43,725 nucleotides of DNA, from contig CALCGJ010000288.1 of NCBI GenBank assembly GCA_937900965.1, forward strand, positions 1 through 43,725. Reading direction: 5' to 3'. The translations under genes and the position numbers were made by a program. Below the pieces are notes generated by a model. The model was not told where the DNA came from. It searched no databases and saw only the letters and a program-made list of their open reading frames with translations. Below are positions 34,964-43,725 of this stretch, piece after piece. Source of the stretch: an uncultured Bacteroidota bacterium. GTDB lineage: Bacteria; Bacteroidota; Bacteroidia; Bacteroidales; FEN-979. Numbering within the stretch: the first letter of the stretch is position 1; each line of letters begins with the position of its first letter.

Positions 34964-37084
34964 TTATGGCTTGGTTGGCGAATCAGGAGGTTCCTCTTTG
35001 GGTTTTACTTTCCTGGCGACTCGCTTCGCCTTGGGTTTGGTCTTAGCCGGAGAACTGACAGGTAACAGTTTCTCACTTTCTATATTGAAAGGACGCTTCC
35101 CGAAAACCAGTTCAAGGTCTTCCCGGAAAATCACCTCCTTTTCCAACAATGTTTTGGCAAGCTGTTCAAGTTGCTCTTTGTGTTCGGTAATGAGCTTCTT
35201 TGCCCGCTTGTATGCTGATTCCACAATCTCCCTGATCTCTTTGTCAATAATCTCTGCCGTCTTTTCCGAGTAAGGCTTGTGGAAGGAATATTCGGATTGT
35301 CCTGAGGAGTCGTAATAACTGATATTGCCGATCTCCGGATTCAGTCCGAAATAGACCACCATGGCATAAGCCTGTTTCGTCACCTTTTCAAGGTCATTAA
35401 GCGCACCGGTAGAGACTTTTCCAAAAAAGACCTCTTCCGAAGCCCGGCCGCCAACAGCGGCGGTAATCTCATCATACATCTGTTCGAACGTGGTGAGTTG
35501 ACGCTCTTCAGGAAGGTACCAGGCTGCTCCCAGGGCTTTTCCACGGGGAACAATGGTCACCTTCACCAGGGGATGGGCATGCTCCAGCAGCCAGCTGCAA
35601 GCGGCATGGCCGGATTCATGATAGGCAATGACCTTTTTCTCATGTGCAGAGATGATCTTGCTTCGTTTTTCCAAACCGCCAACAATCCGGTCGATGGCAT
35701 CCATGAAGTCTTGTTTCTGGATCGACTTTTTCTCTTTCCTTGCGGCGATAAGGGCTGATTCATTGCATACGTTGGCAATGTCGGCACCGGAGAAGCCGGG
35801 AGTCTGACGAGCCAGAAAATCGACATCTACCTCCATATCAAACTTCAATGGCTTTACGTGGACTTTAAAAATAGCTTTTCTCTCTTCAAGATCGGGGAGC
35901 TCAATATAGATTTGGCGGTCGAAACGTCCGGCACGCATCAGGGCCCGGTCAAGGACATCAGCACGGTTGGTGGCCGCAAGGATGATCACACCCGCATTGG
36001 TAGCAAATCCGTCCATCTCGGTCAACAGCTGGTTCAGGGTGTTCTCCCGTTCATCGTTGGCCCCGGTCATTTGGTTCCGTCCACGGGCACGACCAACGGC
36101 GTCAATCTCATCAATGAAGATGATACAGGGAGCCTTCTCTTTGGCCTGGCGGAAGAGGTCTCGAACGCGTGATGCGCCAACACCCACAAACATCTCCACG
36201 AAATCGGATCCGGAGATAGAGAAAAACGGAACTTTTGCCTCACCCGCAACGGCTTTGGCAAGAAGGGTTTTACCGGTACCCGGAGGTCCAACAAGCAGAG
36301 CGCCTTTCGGAATTTTCCCGCCGAGTTGAGTATATTTGCCCGGATTCTTAAGGAAGTCGACAATCTCCATCACCTCCACCTTTGCCTCTTCCAATCCGGC
36401 TACATCATTGAATGTGACATTTACACTGGTATCCTTATCAAAAAGTTGTGCCTTCGATTTTCCGATATTAAATATCTGCCCGCCGGCACCACCACCGCCA
36501 CGACTCATGAAACGCATGATCAGGAACCAGGCGCCAATCAGGATTGCAATCGGGATCAGGTAACCCAAAACATTCCCAAAGACATCCTCCCGGGTATCAT
36601 AGGAAGGGGGATAGGGATATTGCTTTGAGAAGTCTTGCAGTTCATAAGACGAAACACCATACCGAACCATCCGGGCGAGTAGGGTGTCACGGGTATCTCT
36701 CAGGAGAGTATTAAAAGAATTGTCAGGCCCAACCTGGTAAAAGAATTGGGGGCTCTGGGAAGAAGAAGAGCCAAACCCTTTTTTATTGAAATCCCTGTAA
36801 GCGGTATCAGTTTGTATTTTCTCCTTCTTGATGTAAATTTCAGCTTTTTCTTTGTTGATCACAATGATCTTCTCGACATCTTGATTGACCAGCATCTCTT
36901 CAAGGCGGGGCCAGTAAATCTCTTTAACAGGACTATTATAATTAAAATACTGGATGCCAATGAACACGACAGCAAGGATCGCGTAAATCCAGTAAAAGCT
37001 GAATTTGAGTTTCCCCTTTTTGCCGGGAGTCAAATTAGGCGGAAGGCCACCTTTTTTCTTCGAATCTGATTCTTTTTCTGCCAT
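34964..37084 (-). CDS. ftsH: ATP-dependent zinc metalloprotease FtsH
   Basis: A 706-residue hexameric inner-membrane protease that degrades misfolded membrane proteins and some regulators. Two membrane helices (about 30-48 and 171-193) flank a periplasmic domain that is larger than in E. coli. The AAA+ domain has Walker A GPPGTGKT (about 264-271), Walker [12 protein letters not shown] and the second region of homology [18 protein letters not shown]. The protease domain carries HESGH (about 489), the zinc site. The C-terminus is a Lys/Pro-rich tail (about 675-706) of low complexity. It is preceded by rsfS (35-nt gap) and followed by the LUD gene. Confidence 0.97.
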   Translation of the reverse strand: MAEKESDSKKKGGLPPNLTPGKKGKLKFSFYWIYAILAVVFIGIQYFNYNSPVKEIYWPRLEEMLVNQDVEKIIVINKEKAEIYIKKEKIQTDTAYRDFNKKGFGSSSSQSPQFFYQVGPDNSFNTLLRDTRDTLLARMVRYGVSSYELQDFSKQYPYPPSYDTREDVFGNVLGYLIPIAILIGAWFLIMRFMSRGGGGAGGQIFNIGKSKAQLFDKDTSVNVTFNDVAGLEEAKVEVMEIVDFLKNPGKYTQLGGKIPKGALLVGPPGTGKTLLAKAVAGEAKVPFFSISGSDFVEMFVGVGASRVRDLFRQAKEKAPCIIFIDEIDAVGRARGRNQMTGANDERENTLNQLLTEMDGFATNAGVIILAATNRADVLDRALMRAGRFDRQIYIELPDLEERKAIFKVHVKPLKFDMEVDVDFLARQTPGFSGADIANVCNESALIAARKEKKSIQKQDFMDAIDRIVGGLEKRSKIISAHEKKVIAYHESGHAACSWLLEHAHPLVKVTIVPRGKALGAAWYLPEERQLTTFEQMYDEITAAVGGRASEEVFFGKVSTGALNDLEKVTKQAYAMVVYFGLNPEIGNISYYDSSGQSEYSFHKPYSEKTAEIIDKEIREIVESAYKRAKKLITEHKEQLEQLAKTLLEKEVIFREDLELVFGKRPFNIESEKLLPVSSPAKTKPKAKRVARKVKPKEEPPDSPTKP

Positions 37085-37119
37085 TCTGTCTTGCTAACAT
37101 TCGTTGGAGAACCTCTTTG

Positions 37120-37500
37120 TCAGGGAGATTCAATCTTCGTTACTTTAGCGTCACCCCACAACTGCTCTAGGTTGTAGAAGGTTCTTCTGGTATCCTGGAA
37201 GATATGAACTACCACGCTGAAATAGTCGATCAAAATCCATTCCGCATTCTCAAATCCCTCCCGGTGCCAGGGTGAGTCGCCGCTCTCTTTCTTTACCTCC
37301 ATGATAACGGCTTCGGCAATCGCTTCAATCTGGTTTCTTGAAGTGCCGTGACAAACTACAAACGCATCACACACAGCGTGTTTCAGCTTTGAGAAGTCAA
37401 GCACAACCGGATCTTTTGCTTTCTTGTCAAGCATCCCTTTCAGGATAGCCTGGATAAGGGATTCTGAATTTGGCCTGGGGTCCGCTTTCTTTCTGGGCAT
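37120..37500 (-). CDS. rsfS: Ribosomal silencing factor RsfS
   Basis: A 126-residue cytoplasmic protein that binds ribosomal protein uL14 and blocks joining of the subunits when nutrients are short. The family signature is complete: LKHAVCDAFVVCHGTSRNQIEAIAEAV, SPWHREGFENAEWILIDYFSVVVHIF and FYNLEQLWGDA. It is probably the first gene of the rsfS-ftsH-LUD-DUF2007-cdsA-psd operon, because a good -7 box lies 20 nt upstream of its ATG. Confidence 0.95.
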   Translation of the reverse strand: MPRKKADPRPNSESLIQAILKGMLDKKAKDPVVLDFSKLKHAVCDAFVVCHGTSRNQIEAIAEAVIMEVKKESGDSPWHREGFENAEWILIDYFSVVVHIFQDTRRTFYNLEQLWGDAKVTKIESP

Positions 37501-37519
37501 GAAGGAGTTTTACAAGCTG

Positions 37520-37527
37520 CAAAGGTA
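37520..37527 (-). promoter_or_regulatory. -7 box of the rsfS-ftsH operon (TACCTTTG)
   Basis: On the minus strand TACCTTTG followed by CA is an exact TAnnTTTG match, 19 nt before the rsfS ATG. The -33 region lies inside the end of the preceding gene and has no obvious TTTG. Confidence 0.5.
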
Positions 37528-37528
37528 G

Positions 37529-38239
37529 TTAAAAGTTTGGTTTGAGGGCATATTTCTGGTAGAACTCATTGATGGCAGCTACAGCTTCTTCGGCTGTATC
37601 AACAACGATAAAGAGGTCAAGATCTTCCGGAGAAATATTTTTAGCCTCCAACAATACCTTCTTCATCCAGTCCACAAACCCTTGCCAGTAATCCCTGACT
37701 ACCAGGATAATAGGAAATGGTGCCAGTTTTTTTGTCTGGATGAGCGTGATGGCCTCCGTAAACTCATCCAGGGTGCCATAGCCTCCTGGAAGGCAGATAA
37801 ATCCCATCGAATATTTCATGAACATTGTCTTCCGGATAAAGAAATAATCAAAGGTGATCAGCTTGTTGCTGTCGATAAACGGATTGGGCTTTTGTTCGAA
37901 TGGAAGAGCAATATTCAAACCCACCGATTTACCTCCTGCAAAATGGGCTCCCTTGTTCGCTGCCTCCATGATGCCATGTCCTCCTCCTGTGATGATTCCG
38001 TATCCGTTTTTGGTCAGCAGGTAGGCAATCTCCTCTGTGAGTTTATAATATTTGTCATTATCAAGAGTTCTGGCTGACCCAAAGATGGAAACACATGGGC
38101 CTATCCTCGTAAGCTTCTCAAACCCTTCCACCATCTCCGACATCACCTTGAGAATCTCCCAGGTGTCATAACTGATGGTCTCCGACCAGGTCTTCTCTTC
38201 AAACTTGCTCTTCAGCATTTCAATATCATCGATGTTCAT
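37529..38239 (-). CDS. LOG-family (TIGR00730) Rossmann-fold protein
   Basis: A 236-residue cytoplasmic protein of the LOG/TIGR00730 family. Family members cleave the N-glycosidic bond of nucleoside monophosphates, and in some organisms this activates cytokinins. The nucleotide-binding GGGHGIMEAANKGA and the catalytic PGGYGTLDE motifs are both present, along with SIFGSAR at the start of the domain. About 50 N-terminal residues precede the core. The length fits the longer (type II-like) proteins. It lies downstream of uvrA and has its own -7 box. Confidence 0.9.
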   Translation of the reverse strand: MNIDDIEMLKSKFEEKTWSETISYDTWEILKVMSEMVEGFEKLTRIGPCVSIFGSARTLDNDKYYKLTEEIAYLLTKNGYGIITGGGHGIMEAANKGAHFAGGKSVGLNIALPFEQKPNPFIDSNKLITFDYFFIRKTMFMKYSMGFICLPGGYGTLDEFTEAITLIQTKKLAPFPIILVVRDYWQGFVDWMKKVLLEAKNISPEDLDLFIVVDTAEEAVAAINEFYQKYALKPNF

Positions 38240-38261
38240 GGCAGTATAAATTTAAGTGAGG

Positions 38262-38269
38262 CAAATATA
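38262..38269 (-). promoter_or_regulatory. -7 box of the LOG-family gene (TATATTTG)
   Basis: On the minus strand TATATTTG is an exact -7 match, 22 nt before the ATG at 38239. The whole upstream half of the promoter, including the -33 position, consists of the TTTCACTAT repeat array at 38270-38300. Confidence 0.5.
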
Positions 38270-38377
38270 GTGAAATGGTGAAATAGTGAAATAGCGAAAT
38301 TTGTCATTGCGAGGAACGTAGTGACGTGGCAAAGCGAAAAAGCGAATCCGGTATCCGGCATCTGGTATCCGGCATCA
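38270..38377. repeat. Composite repeat block: GTGAAATAG array, palindromic repeat, CCGGTATCC array
   Basis: Three repeat types are packed between uvrA's stop and the LOG gene's promoter. GTGAAATGG/GTGAAATAG units (9 nt) lie at 38270-38300. A GTCATTGCGAGGAACG... element is at 38303-38332, with an ACGT-AGTG-ACGT hairpin. CCGGTATCCGGCATCT units lie at 38348-38376. The uvrA stop TGA overlaps the last unit. The middle element resembles a dispersed repeat that I recall from many bacterial genomes. Confidence 0.65.
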
Positions 38378-41197
38378 ATTCACTTCCAGGAATCCCTTCA
38401 AATGCAATGCAGTATATCCCTTGCCGGCTTTCACAACCTCTTCGGGTGTGCCCTCTGCAACGATCTTACCTCCACGCTCGCCACCATCGGGACCCAGATC
38501 GATGATGTGATCGGATACTTTGATCACCTCCATGTTGTGCTCAATGACCAGTACGGTGTTGCCCTTCCCAACCAGTTTGTTCAGTACACAAAGCAACACT
38601 TTCACATCTTCAAAATGCAGTCCGGTTGTTGGTTCGTCCAGGATATACAGCGTGTTACCGGTGTCGTTCTTGGAGAGTTCGGTTGCCAGCTTCACCCGCT
38701 GGGCTTCGCCTCCCGACAGGGTAGTTGATTGTTGTCCCAGGGTGATGTATCCCAGTCCAACCTCCTGCAGGGTCTCGATTTTCTTTATAATCATCGGTAT
38801 CGCTTCAAAGAACTCAACAGCCTGGTTGATGGTCATGTTGAGTATGTCATTGATCGATTTCCCCTTGAACCGTACCTCCAGAGTCTCGCGGTTGTATCGG
38901 CGTCCCTGGCAGGTTTCGCAAAGGACATAGACATCCGGGAGGAAATTCATCTCGATTACACGTAAACCGGCACCTTTGCAGGTCTCACAGCGGCCTCCCT
39001 TTACATTGAATGAGAATCGTCCGGGTTTGTATCCACGGATCTTCGACTCCGGCAGGATTGCAAACAACTTCCGGATCTCATCAAAAACTTTGGTGTATGT
39101 AGCTGGATTTGAACGGGGTGTTCGGCCGATAGGTGACTGGTCAATCTCAATGACCTTATCGATATTATTAATCCCGTCAATCGATTTATACGGTAGTGGT
39201 TTCTTATCAGACCTGAAGAAATGCTGACTCAGAATAGGGTAGAGGGTTTCATTGATCAACGAGGATTTTCCGCTACCTGACAGGCCGGTGACACAAACGA
39301 GTTTTCCGAGGGGAAGATGCAATGTCAGATGTTTGAGATTATGCCCGGAAGCTCCTTTAAGAGTAAGGATCTTTCCATTCCCTTCACGTCGGATATTTGG
39401 TACATTGATCTTTAATCTGCCACTCAGATACTTCCCGGTAAGATGGTCGGTTTGCATGATCTCCTCCGGCGTTCCCTGGGCAACAACCTTTCCGCCATGG
39501 ATCCCTGCATAAGGACCGATATCAACCACCCAATCGGCATGCAGAATAGTCTCCTGGTCGTGTTCAACTACAATCACTGAGTTGCCGGTATCACGCAAAC
39601 TCTGCAGTGCCTGGATTAACTTGAGATTGTCGTGCTGGTGAAGGCCGATACTGGGCTCGTCCAGGATGTACAACACCCCAACCAGCTGGGATCCTATCTG
39701 GGTAGCCAGCCTGATACGCTGACTCTCGCCACCTGAAAGACTTCTTGCCGGCCGGTTCAGCGTCAGGTAACCGATCCCGACATCCAGAAGAAATTTAATC
39801 CTGTTCTGTATCTCCCGGATGATCTCATACGCGATGATTTTTTTCCGTTCATCGAGTCCGTCATGCAACTGTTCAAACCAGGCATGAAGGTTGACCAGGT
39901 CTATCCCGGAGAGTTCAGAGATATTTTTATCACCGATTTTAAACCAGAGAGACTCCTTTTTCAACCGGGCTCCCTGGCATTCCGGACAAGGTTTTTTGTT
40001 CATGAAGCTGCTTACCCATTTCATGATGCCGGCAGGCGCTGCTTCAGCATGCTGCGAATTGATGAAGCTGATAATCCCTTCAAAATTCAGGGAGTAGGTG
40101 GAGGTTACGCCCAGGTAATCATTCTTAACCTTAAATACCTCTTCAGAACCGTATAAAATGACATTGATAGCGTGCTCAGGTATCTCACGTATGGGTGTGT
40201 TGATGGTGAATCCGTATTTGTCACCGATGGCCTCAACCTGCTTGAAAATCCAGTTATTCTTATACTCTCCGATGGGAACGATTCCCCCTTTTTTGATGCT
40301 TTTGGTCTTATCGGGAATGATCTTTTTCAGATCAATCTCGGAGACCGTTCCCAGACCGTTGCAATGCTGACAAGCGCCGTAAGGTGAGTTAAAGGAGAAG
40401 GTGTTGGGTTCAGGTTCATCGTAAGAAATTCCTGTTGTAGGACACATAAGCAACCGGCTGTAATACCGCGTTTCTAATGAATCAACGCAGGAGGTCATCA
40501 ACTGGTCTTTGCCGTGCTTCATGGCCAATGTTACCGATTGGGCCAGCCGTTTTATCGACTCTTTTTTCACCAGGATCTGGTCGATCAGGATTTCAATATC
40601 ATGGATTTTGTAACGATCGAGCTGCAAACCGTGAGTGATCTCCCGGATCTCTCCATCCACTCGTACCTTCAGGAATCCTTGTTTCCGGATCTGCTCGAAG
40701 AGTTCACGGTAATGACCTTTTCTTCCTTTCACCGCAGGCGCCAGTAGCAGAAGCTCATTACCATGGTGATTGGAGAGGATCAGCTCCACGATCTGTTGTT
40801 CGGTATAACGGATCATCTTCTCACCGGTATTATAGGAATAGGCATCGCTGGCGCGGGCAAACAACAGCCTGAGAAAATCATAAATCTCTGTGATTGTCCC
40901 AACCGTGGAACGTGGGTTCCGGCTGGCAGCCTTCTGTTCGATGGAGATGACCGGACTCAGTCCGTTGATCTTGTCTACATCAGGGCGTTCAAGGTTTCCG
41001 ATAAATTGCCGGGCATAGGCGGAGAAGGTCTCAACATAGCGTCGTTGGCCTTCGGCATAAATCGTGTCAAAAGCAAGTGAAGATTTGCCACTTCCGCTCA
41101 ATCCGGTTACGACAACAAGTTTGTTCCGGGGAATGGTGACATCGATATTTTTCAGGTTGTGAACCCGTGCTCCATAAATCTCCAGCTGCTCTTCCAC
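38375..41197 (-). CDS. uvrA: Excinuclease ABC subunit A
   Basis: A 940-residue DNA-damage sensor of nucleotide excision repair, which loads UvrB at lesions. It has two ABC ATPase modules: Walker [13 protein letters not shown] (about 33-45) and [12 protein letters not shown] (about 640-652), each with a signature [12 protein letters not shown] or [12 protein letters not shown] and a Walker B ending LDEP. Zinc-binding cysteines are seen as CQHCNGLG with CPECQGAR, and as CETCKGAG with CETCQGRR. The length equals that of E. coli UvrA. The transglycosylase gene lies 18 nt upstream, so they may be co-transcribed. Confidence 0.98.
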   Translation of the reverse strand: MEEQLEIYGARVHNLKNIDVTIPRNKLVVVTGLSGSGKSSLAFDTIYAEGQRRYVETFSAYARQFIGNLERPDVDKINGLSPVISIEQKAASRNPRSTVGTITEIYDFLRLLFARASDAYSYNTGEKMIRYTEQQIVELILSNHHGNELLLLAPAVKGRKGHYRELFEQIRKQGFLKVRVDGEIREITHGLQLDRYKIHDIEILIDQILVKKESIKRLAQSVTLAMKHGKDQLMTSCVDSLETRYYSRLLMCPTTGISYDEPEPNTFSFNSPYGACQHCNGLGTVSEIDLKKIIPDKTKSIKKGGIVPIGEYKNNWIFKQVEAIGDKYGFTINTPIREIPEHAINVILYGSEEVFKVKNDYLGVTSTYSLNFEGIISFINSQHAEAAPAGIMKWVSSFMNKKPCPECQGARLKKESLWFKIGDKNISELSGIDLVNLHAWFEQLHDGLDERKKIIAYEIIREIQNRIKFLLDVGIGYLTLNRPARSLSGGESQRIRLATQIGSQLVGVLYILDEPSIGLHQHDNLKLIQALQSLRDTGNSVIVVEHDQETILHADWVVDIGPYAGIHGGKVVAQGTPEEIMQTDHLTGKYLSGRLKINVPNIRREGNGKILTLKGASGHNLKHLTLHLPLGKLVCVTGLSGSGKSSLINETLYPILSQHFFRSDKKPLPYKSIDGINNIDKVIEIDQSPIGRTPRSNPATYTKVFDEIRKLFAILPESKIRGYKPGRFSFNVKGGRCETCKGAGLRVIEMNFLPDVYVLCETCQGRRYNRETLEVRFKGKSINDILNMTINQAVEFFEAIPMIIKKIETLQEVGLGYITLGQQSTTLSGGEAQRVKLATELSKNDTGNTLYILDEPTTGLHFEDVKVLLCVLNKLVGKGNTVLVIEHNMEVIKVSDHIIDLGPDGGERGGKIVAEGTPEEVVKAGKGYTALHLKGFLEVN

Positions 41198-41215
41198 GTT
41201 CTCTTCCTCGTTTGC

Positions 41216-42226
41216 TTAGTTTATCTCGTTAATCTTCAGCGTATCGTGGAAAAAAGTCTCTGAAGGTTTCCTGTCCGAGTAGGTCGATACCAGCATCGCA
41301 TCTTTCTCTGGTAGTGTCAGGATGTAGGTACGGCGCGACTTATTCGGAAGAGAGTAATCATGGATCCAGGGATTGAATTCCCGGAGAATACGGTAAGTCA
41401 GCCCTCTTTCCCTTGCAAATTCAGGGAGATCCTCAACAGTCGTATCAACCACAATCGTGTAGGTTTTAATGGGTGGATAGAAATCAGACTCCTTCATATA
41501 AAAGCCATAGTTCGTAGGATGTTCCCAGATCTCTTTGGCAGCAAGGATGCGGTAGATATACCGGGCGGTCTCTTCGTTCAGGTAAAGGTCATAGTAATTG
41601 GTGACCTTCTGGTTCCGTACTGCTCGCTCCAGGCCGTTGAATCCCCGGTTGTAGGAAGCTGCGGCAAGGGTCCAGTCGCCAAATGAGTCGTGCGCCTCCT
41701 GCAGATACTTGCATGCAGCCTCAGTTGCTTTGATCAGGTTGTACCGTTCATCAATCTTTGAGTTTACCTCCAGGCCATATTCCCGGCCGGTCGAAGTCAG
41801 GAACTGCCACACACCTTCGGCGCCGGCCGGCGAAGTGGCATTCCCAAGGTTACTTTCTGCAATGGCCAGGAACTTGAAGTCGTCCGGGATGTTGTTCTTT
41901 TTCAGGATTGGTTCAATAATCGGAAAATACCGGTGTGCCCGCTTAAACATCTGTTGTGTGGTGGAGTGCATGAAGGTAAAAGCCAGGATCTCCCTGTCAA
42001 GACTCTCACGCACAAGCAAATCATGTAACGGGACTCTCTCTCCGGCAAAATCAGCCTTCTCAGGAAGCTCCGGAGTAAAAATTTTATAATGCCGTTTAAA
42101 CGCTCCCCGATAATCCCGGTCACTGTCATTTTTATCAGGCCTGGCAAAAATGAAAACACCCGCCACTCCAACAATCACAATCATCAGAAAAATATATTGA
42201 ATGATTCGTCTACTCATAAAATTCAA
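41216..42226 (-). CDS. Lytic transglycosylase (SLT domain), membrane-anchored
   Basis: A 336-residue envelope enzyme that cleaves the glycan strands of peptidoglycan. An N-terminal membrane anchor (about 10-28) is followed by an SLT/MltD-like catalytic domain (about 100-230). Its markers are FKFLAIAESNLGNATSPAGAEGVWQFL, with E124 as the catalytic acid, and then the AAASYNRGFNGLERA motif. The C-terminal part has a segment (KTYTIVVDTTVEDLPEFARERGLTYRILREFNPWI) that resembles a single LysM-like module. It precedes uvrA by 18 nt. A perfect palindrome lies upstream, after rfbC. Confidence 0.9.
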   Translation of the reverse strand: MNFMSRRIIQYIFLMIVIVGVAGVFIFARPDKNDSDRDYRGAFKRHYKIFTPELPEKADFAGERVPLHDLLVRESLDREILAFTFMHSTTQQMFKRAHRYFPIIEPILKKNNIPDDFKFLAIAESNLGNATSPAGAEGVWQFLTSTGREYGLEVNSKIDERYNLIKATEAACKYLQEAHDSFGDWTLAAASYNRGFNGLERAVRNQKVTNYYDLYLNEETARYIYRILAAKEIWEHPTNYGFYMKESDFYPPIKTYTIVVDTTVEDLPEFARERGLTYRILREFNPWIHDYSLPNKSRRTYILTLPEKDAMLVSTYSDRKPSETFFHDTLKINEIN

Positions 42227-42253
42227 ATTTTACCACCAAAACACCTCTCGTAC

Positions 42254-42273
42254 AGCCGCAATTTATTGCGGCT
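42254..42273. repeat. Perfect REP-like palindrome AGCCGCAATTTATTGCGGCT
   Basis: An 8-bp stem with a 4-nt loop lies 4 nt beyond the rfbC stop codon. It could end the rfbC transcript as a hairpin, but no T-run follows on either strand, so it is not a classical terminator. The form resembles REP-type palindromes. Confidence 0.6.
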
Positions 42274-42277
42274 CCGT

Positions 42278-42820
42278 CTAAAACCTGCTCTCAAACTCTC
42301 TGAACATTGGCGCCACCTCATCTTTAGGTGAAACTACCGGGTCTTTGATATCCCAATCAATGCCGAGGGCCGGATCATTCCACCGGATAGCCCCTTCCGA
42401 CTCTTTGTTGTATGCATTCGTACACTTGTAGAAGAAAGTCGTATCATCTTCAAGAGTTAGAAAGCCGTGCGCAAACCCGACAGGGATCCAGTACATCCAT
42501 TTGTTCTTCCCTGATAAAACGATGGAAGACCATTTTCCGTATGTGGGCGATTCCCTCCGGATATCCACCGCCACATCCAGCACCGATCCACGCATCACGC
42601 GCACCAGCTTCCCCTGGGCAAACGGAGGATTCTGGAAGTGTAATCCACGCAATACCCCTCTCTTCGACTTCGATTCATTATCCTGCACAAAAGTCACATC
42701 GATCCCATGTGCGAGAAACTTCTCCCTGTTATAAGACTCAAAGAAGTAGCCCCGCTCATCCTCAAACACATCTGGCTTGATGATCAGCAGTCCGGCTAAA
42801 GGGGTTTTGATGATTTCCAT
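42278..42820 (-). CDS. rfbC: dTDP-4-dehydrorhamnose 3,5-epimerase
   Basis: A 180-residue cytoplasmic enzyme that inverts C3 and C5 of dTDP-4-keto-6-deoxyglucose on the way to dTDP-L-rhamnose, a sugar of surface polysaccharides. The cupin-fold family signature is intact: DERGYFFESYN, FVQDNESKSKRGVLRGLHFQ with catalytic H61, VAVDIRRESPTYGKW, and Y131 in the TFFYKCTNAY segment. The length is normal. The other rfb genes (A, B, D) are not in the window, so this copy stands apart. Repeat arrays lie directly upstream of its ATG and a palindrome directly behind its stop. Confidence 0.96.
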   Translation of the reverse strand: MEIIKTPLAGLLIIKPDVFEDERGYFFESYNREKFLAHGIDVTFVQDNESKSKRGVLRGLHFQNPPFAQGKLVRVMRGSVLDVAVDIRRESPTYGKWSSIVLSGKNKWMYWIPVGFAHGFLTLEDDTTFFYKCTNAYNKESEGAIRWNDPALGIDWDIKDPVVSPKDEVAPMFREFESRF

Positions 42821-42822
42821 AA

Positions 42823-42859
42823 ATGCTAGATGCTAGATCCTGGATCCTGGATCCTGGAT
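42823..42859. repeat. GATGCTA/GGATCCT short tandem array
   Basis: Just upstream of the rfbC start, units of ATGCTAG change into three copies of the 8-nt unit GGATCCTG. The array starts 2 nt from the ATG, so it forms the rfbC leader. Confidence 0.6.
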
Positions 42860-42893
42860 ATTTGATTCATTTACTACTTTATTTCCATTTTGT

Positions 42894-42971
42894 TACCTCC
42901 CTACCTCCCTACCTCCCAACTTCCCTACCTCCCAACTTCCCTCATACCCTCATACTCTCACACCCTCATAC
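42894..42971. repeat. TACCTCCC and CTCATACC 8-nt tandem arrays
   Basis: Between lpdA's stop and the rfbC leader, the plus strand shows ACCTCCCT units mixed with AACTTCCC variants, followed by CTCATACC/CTCATACT units. The array begins 1 nt from the lpdA stop codon. No gene is seen here. Confidence 0.65.
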
Positions 42972-42972
42972 A

Positions 42973-43725
42973 TTAAAGGTGCACGCATTCCCCGTAAGCC
43001 TGCGCCACTGCCTCCATAATCGCTTCCGACATGGTGGGGTGGGGGTGAACAGCTTCGATGATCTCTTTACCGGTAGTCTCCAGTTTGCGGGCAACCACAA
43101 CTTCAGCAATCAACTCGGTAACATTGTCACCAATAAGATGAGCGCCCAGCCATTCACCGTATTTCGCATCAAAGATGACCTTCACGAAGCCTTCCCTGGC
43201 TCCTGCAGCAGTTGCTTTCCCGGATGCCGTAAAGGGGAATTTTCCAACGCGTATTTCGTATCCCGCATCTTTGGCTTGTTGTTCGGTCATACCAACAGAA
43301 GCAATTTCCGGACTGGTATACGTACAGGCTGGTATGTTGCCATAATCCATGGCTTCAACATCTTTCCCGGCAATCTTCTCAACACAGATGATACCCTCAT
43401 GGGATGCAACGTGCGCCAGGGCAGGACCATGAACAATGTCTCCAATAGCATAATATCCCTCCACATTCGTCTTGTAGAAATCATCAACCAGGACTTTCCC
43501 TTTATCGGTTTTGATTCCAACCTCTTCCAGTCCAATCCCTTCGATGTTGGTAGCGACACCAACTGCACTCAGCACCACTTCAGCCTCAATCACCTCTTCG
43601 CCCTTCTTTGTCGTGACCATCACCTTGCAAAGTTTCCCTTTGGTATTAACCGATTCCACATTTGCGCCAAGCATAACGGTCATACCTGCTTTTTTAAACT
43701 CACGGGCAAGTGTTTTCGATACCTC
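42973..43725 (-). CDS. lpdA: Dihydrolipoamide dehydrogenase, C-terminal part
   Basis: About 250 C-terminal residues. The gene continues beyond the window's right edge, and the frame is open to the last base (EVSKTLAREFKKAGMTV...). The enzyme reoxidises the lipoyl groups of 2-oxo-acid dehydrogenase or glycine-cleavage complexes with FAD and NAD+. VVLSAVGVATN and YYAIGDIVHGPALAHVASHEG are the end of the NAD domain and the FAD-contacting segment. The dimerisation domain has CTYTSPEIASVG and the catalytic HPHPTMSEAIMEA. The first part, with the redox-active cysteines, is not in the window. Confidence 0.95.
   Translation of the reverse strand, partial: EVSKTLAREFKKAGMTVMLGANVESVNTKGKLCKVMVTTKKGEEVIEAEVVLSAVGVATNIEGIGLEEVGIKTDKGKVLVDDFYKTNVEGYYAIGDIVHGPALAHVASHEGIICVEKIAGKDVEAMDYGNIPACTYTSPEIASVGMTEQQAKDAGYEIRVGKFPFTASGKATAAGAREGFVKVIFDAKYGEWLGAHLIGDNVTELIAEVVVARKLETTGKEIIEAVHPHPTMSEAIMEAVAQAYGECVHL

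Noticed and set aside
35967-36329. Plus-strand open frame of 120 codons
   Set aside because: It is antisense to the conserved AAA+ domain of ftsH and has no start context or domain.

Overview
The window is about 44 kb of chromosome from a member of the Bacteroidota, most like the Bacteroidales/Marinilabiliales side of the phylum. The signs are a type IX secretion (T9SS) sorting domain, a PorV/PorQ-type barrel, FISUMP-domain secreted proteins, a 14-blade propeller histidine kinase, an ECF sigma/anti-sigma/DUF4252 operon, and several promoters with the phylum's TAnnTTTG -7 box. I cannot name a genus. I found no tRNA, rRNA, CRISPR array, phage or complete insertion sequence. No gene-free stretch exceeds 300 bases; the longest gap is about 170 bases.

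Layout. 1-1673: the tail of one FISUMP protein and a complete paralogue. 1750-6824 (minus): a propeller sensor kinase followed by a REC-PAS-kinase-REC hybrid. 6971-7231: a small protein with a ubiquitin-like (beta-grasp) pattern. 7290-12819: an alpha-L-fucosidase (GH29) and a GH38 alpha-mannosidase, followed by an LEA-like envelope protein. 13583-17017 (minus): NhaA, a small lipoprotein and a T9SS cargo protein. 17185-23911: guaB, three consecutive SurA/PrsA-type periplasmic folding genes and a MoxR ATPase. 23955-26768 (minus): a YhcC-type radical SAM protein and a POT peptide transporter. 26931-28603: ECF sigma, anti-sigma and DUF4252 protein, closed by a clear terminator. 28734-31792 (minus): a helix-hairpin-helix outer-membrane protein and a PorV/PorQ-like barrel separated by a decayed GxxExxY element. 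31897-32559: DUF2461. 32571-37500 (minus): the housekeeping run rsfS-ftsH-LUD-DUF2007-cdsA-psd. 37529-42820 (minus): a LOG-family protein, uvrA, a lytic transglycosylase and rfbC. 42973-43725 (minus): the C-terminal part of dihydrolipoamide dehydrogenase.

How the parts fit. Most genes serve the cell envelope or housekeeping: outer-membrane protein folding (SurA-like trio), phospholipid synthesis (CdsA, Psd), membrane protein quality control (FtsH), peptidoglycan turnover, glycan hydrolysis and T9SS export.

The most unusual signal lies between genes. At least eight junctions carry short-period (7-10 nt) tandem arrays with different units, nearly always at gene 3' ends. Several reach into the coding frame and supply the last codons or the stop codon (GH38, the hybrid kinase, the radical SAM gene, uvrA). 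In one case a repeat-flanked GxxExxY remnant appears to have replaced the end of a barrel protein. The other leading curiosity is the stand-alone ubiquitin-like small protein.
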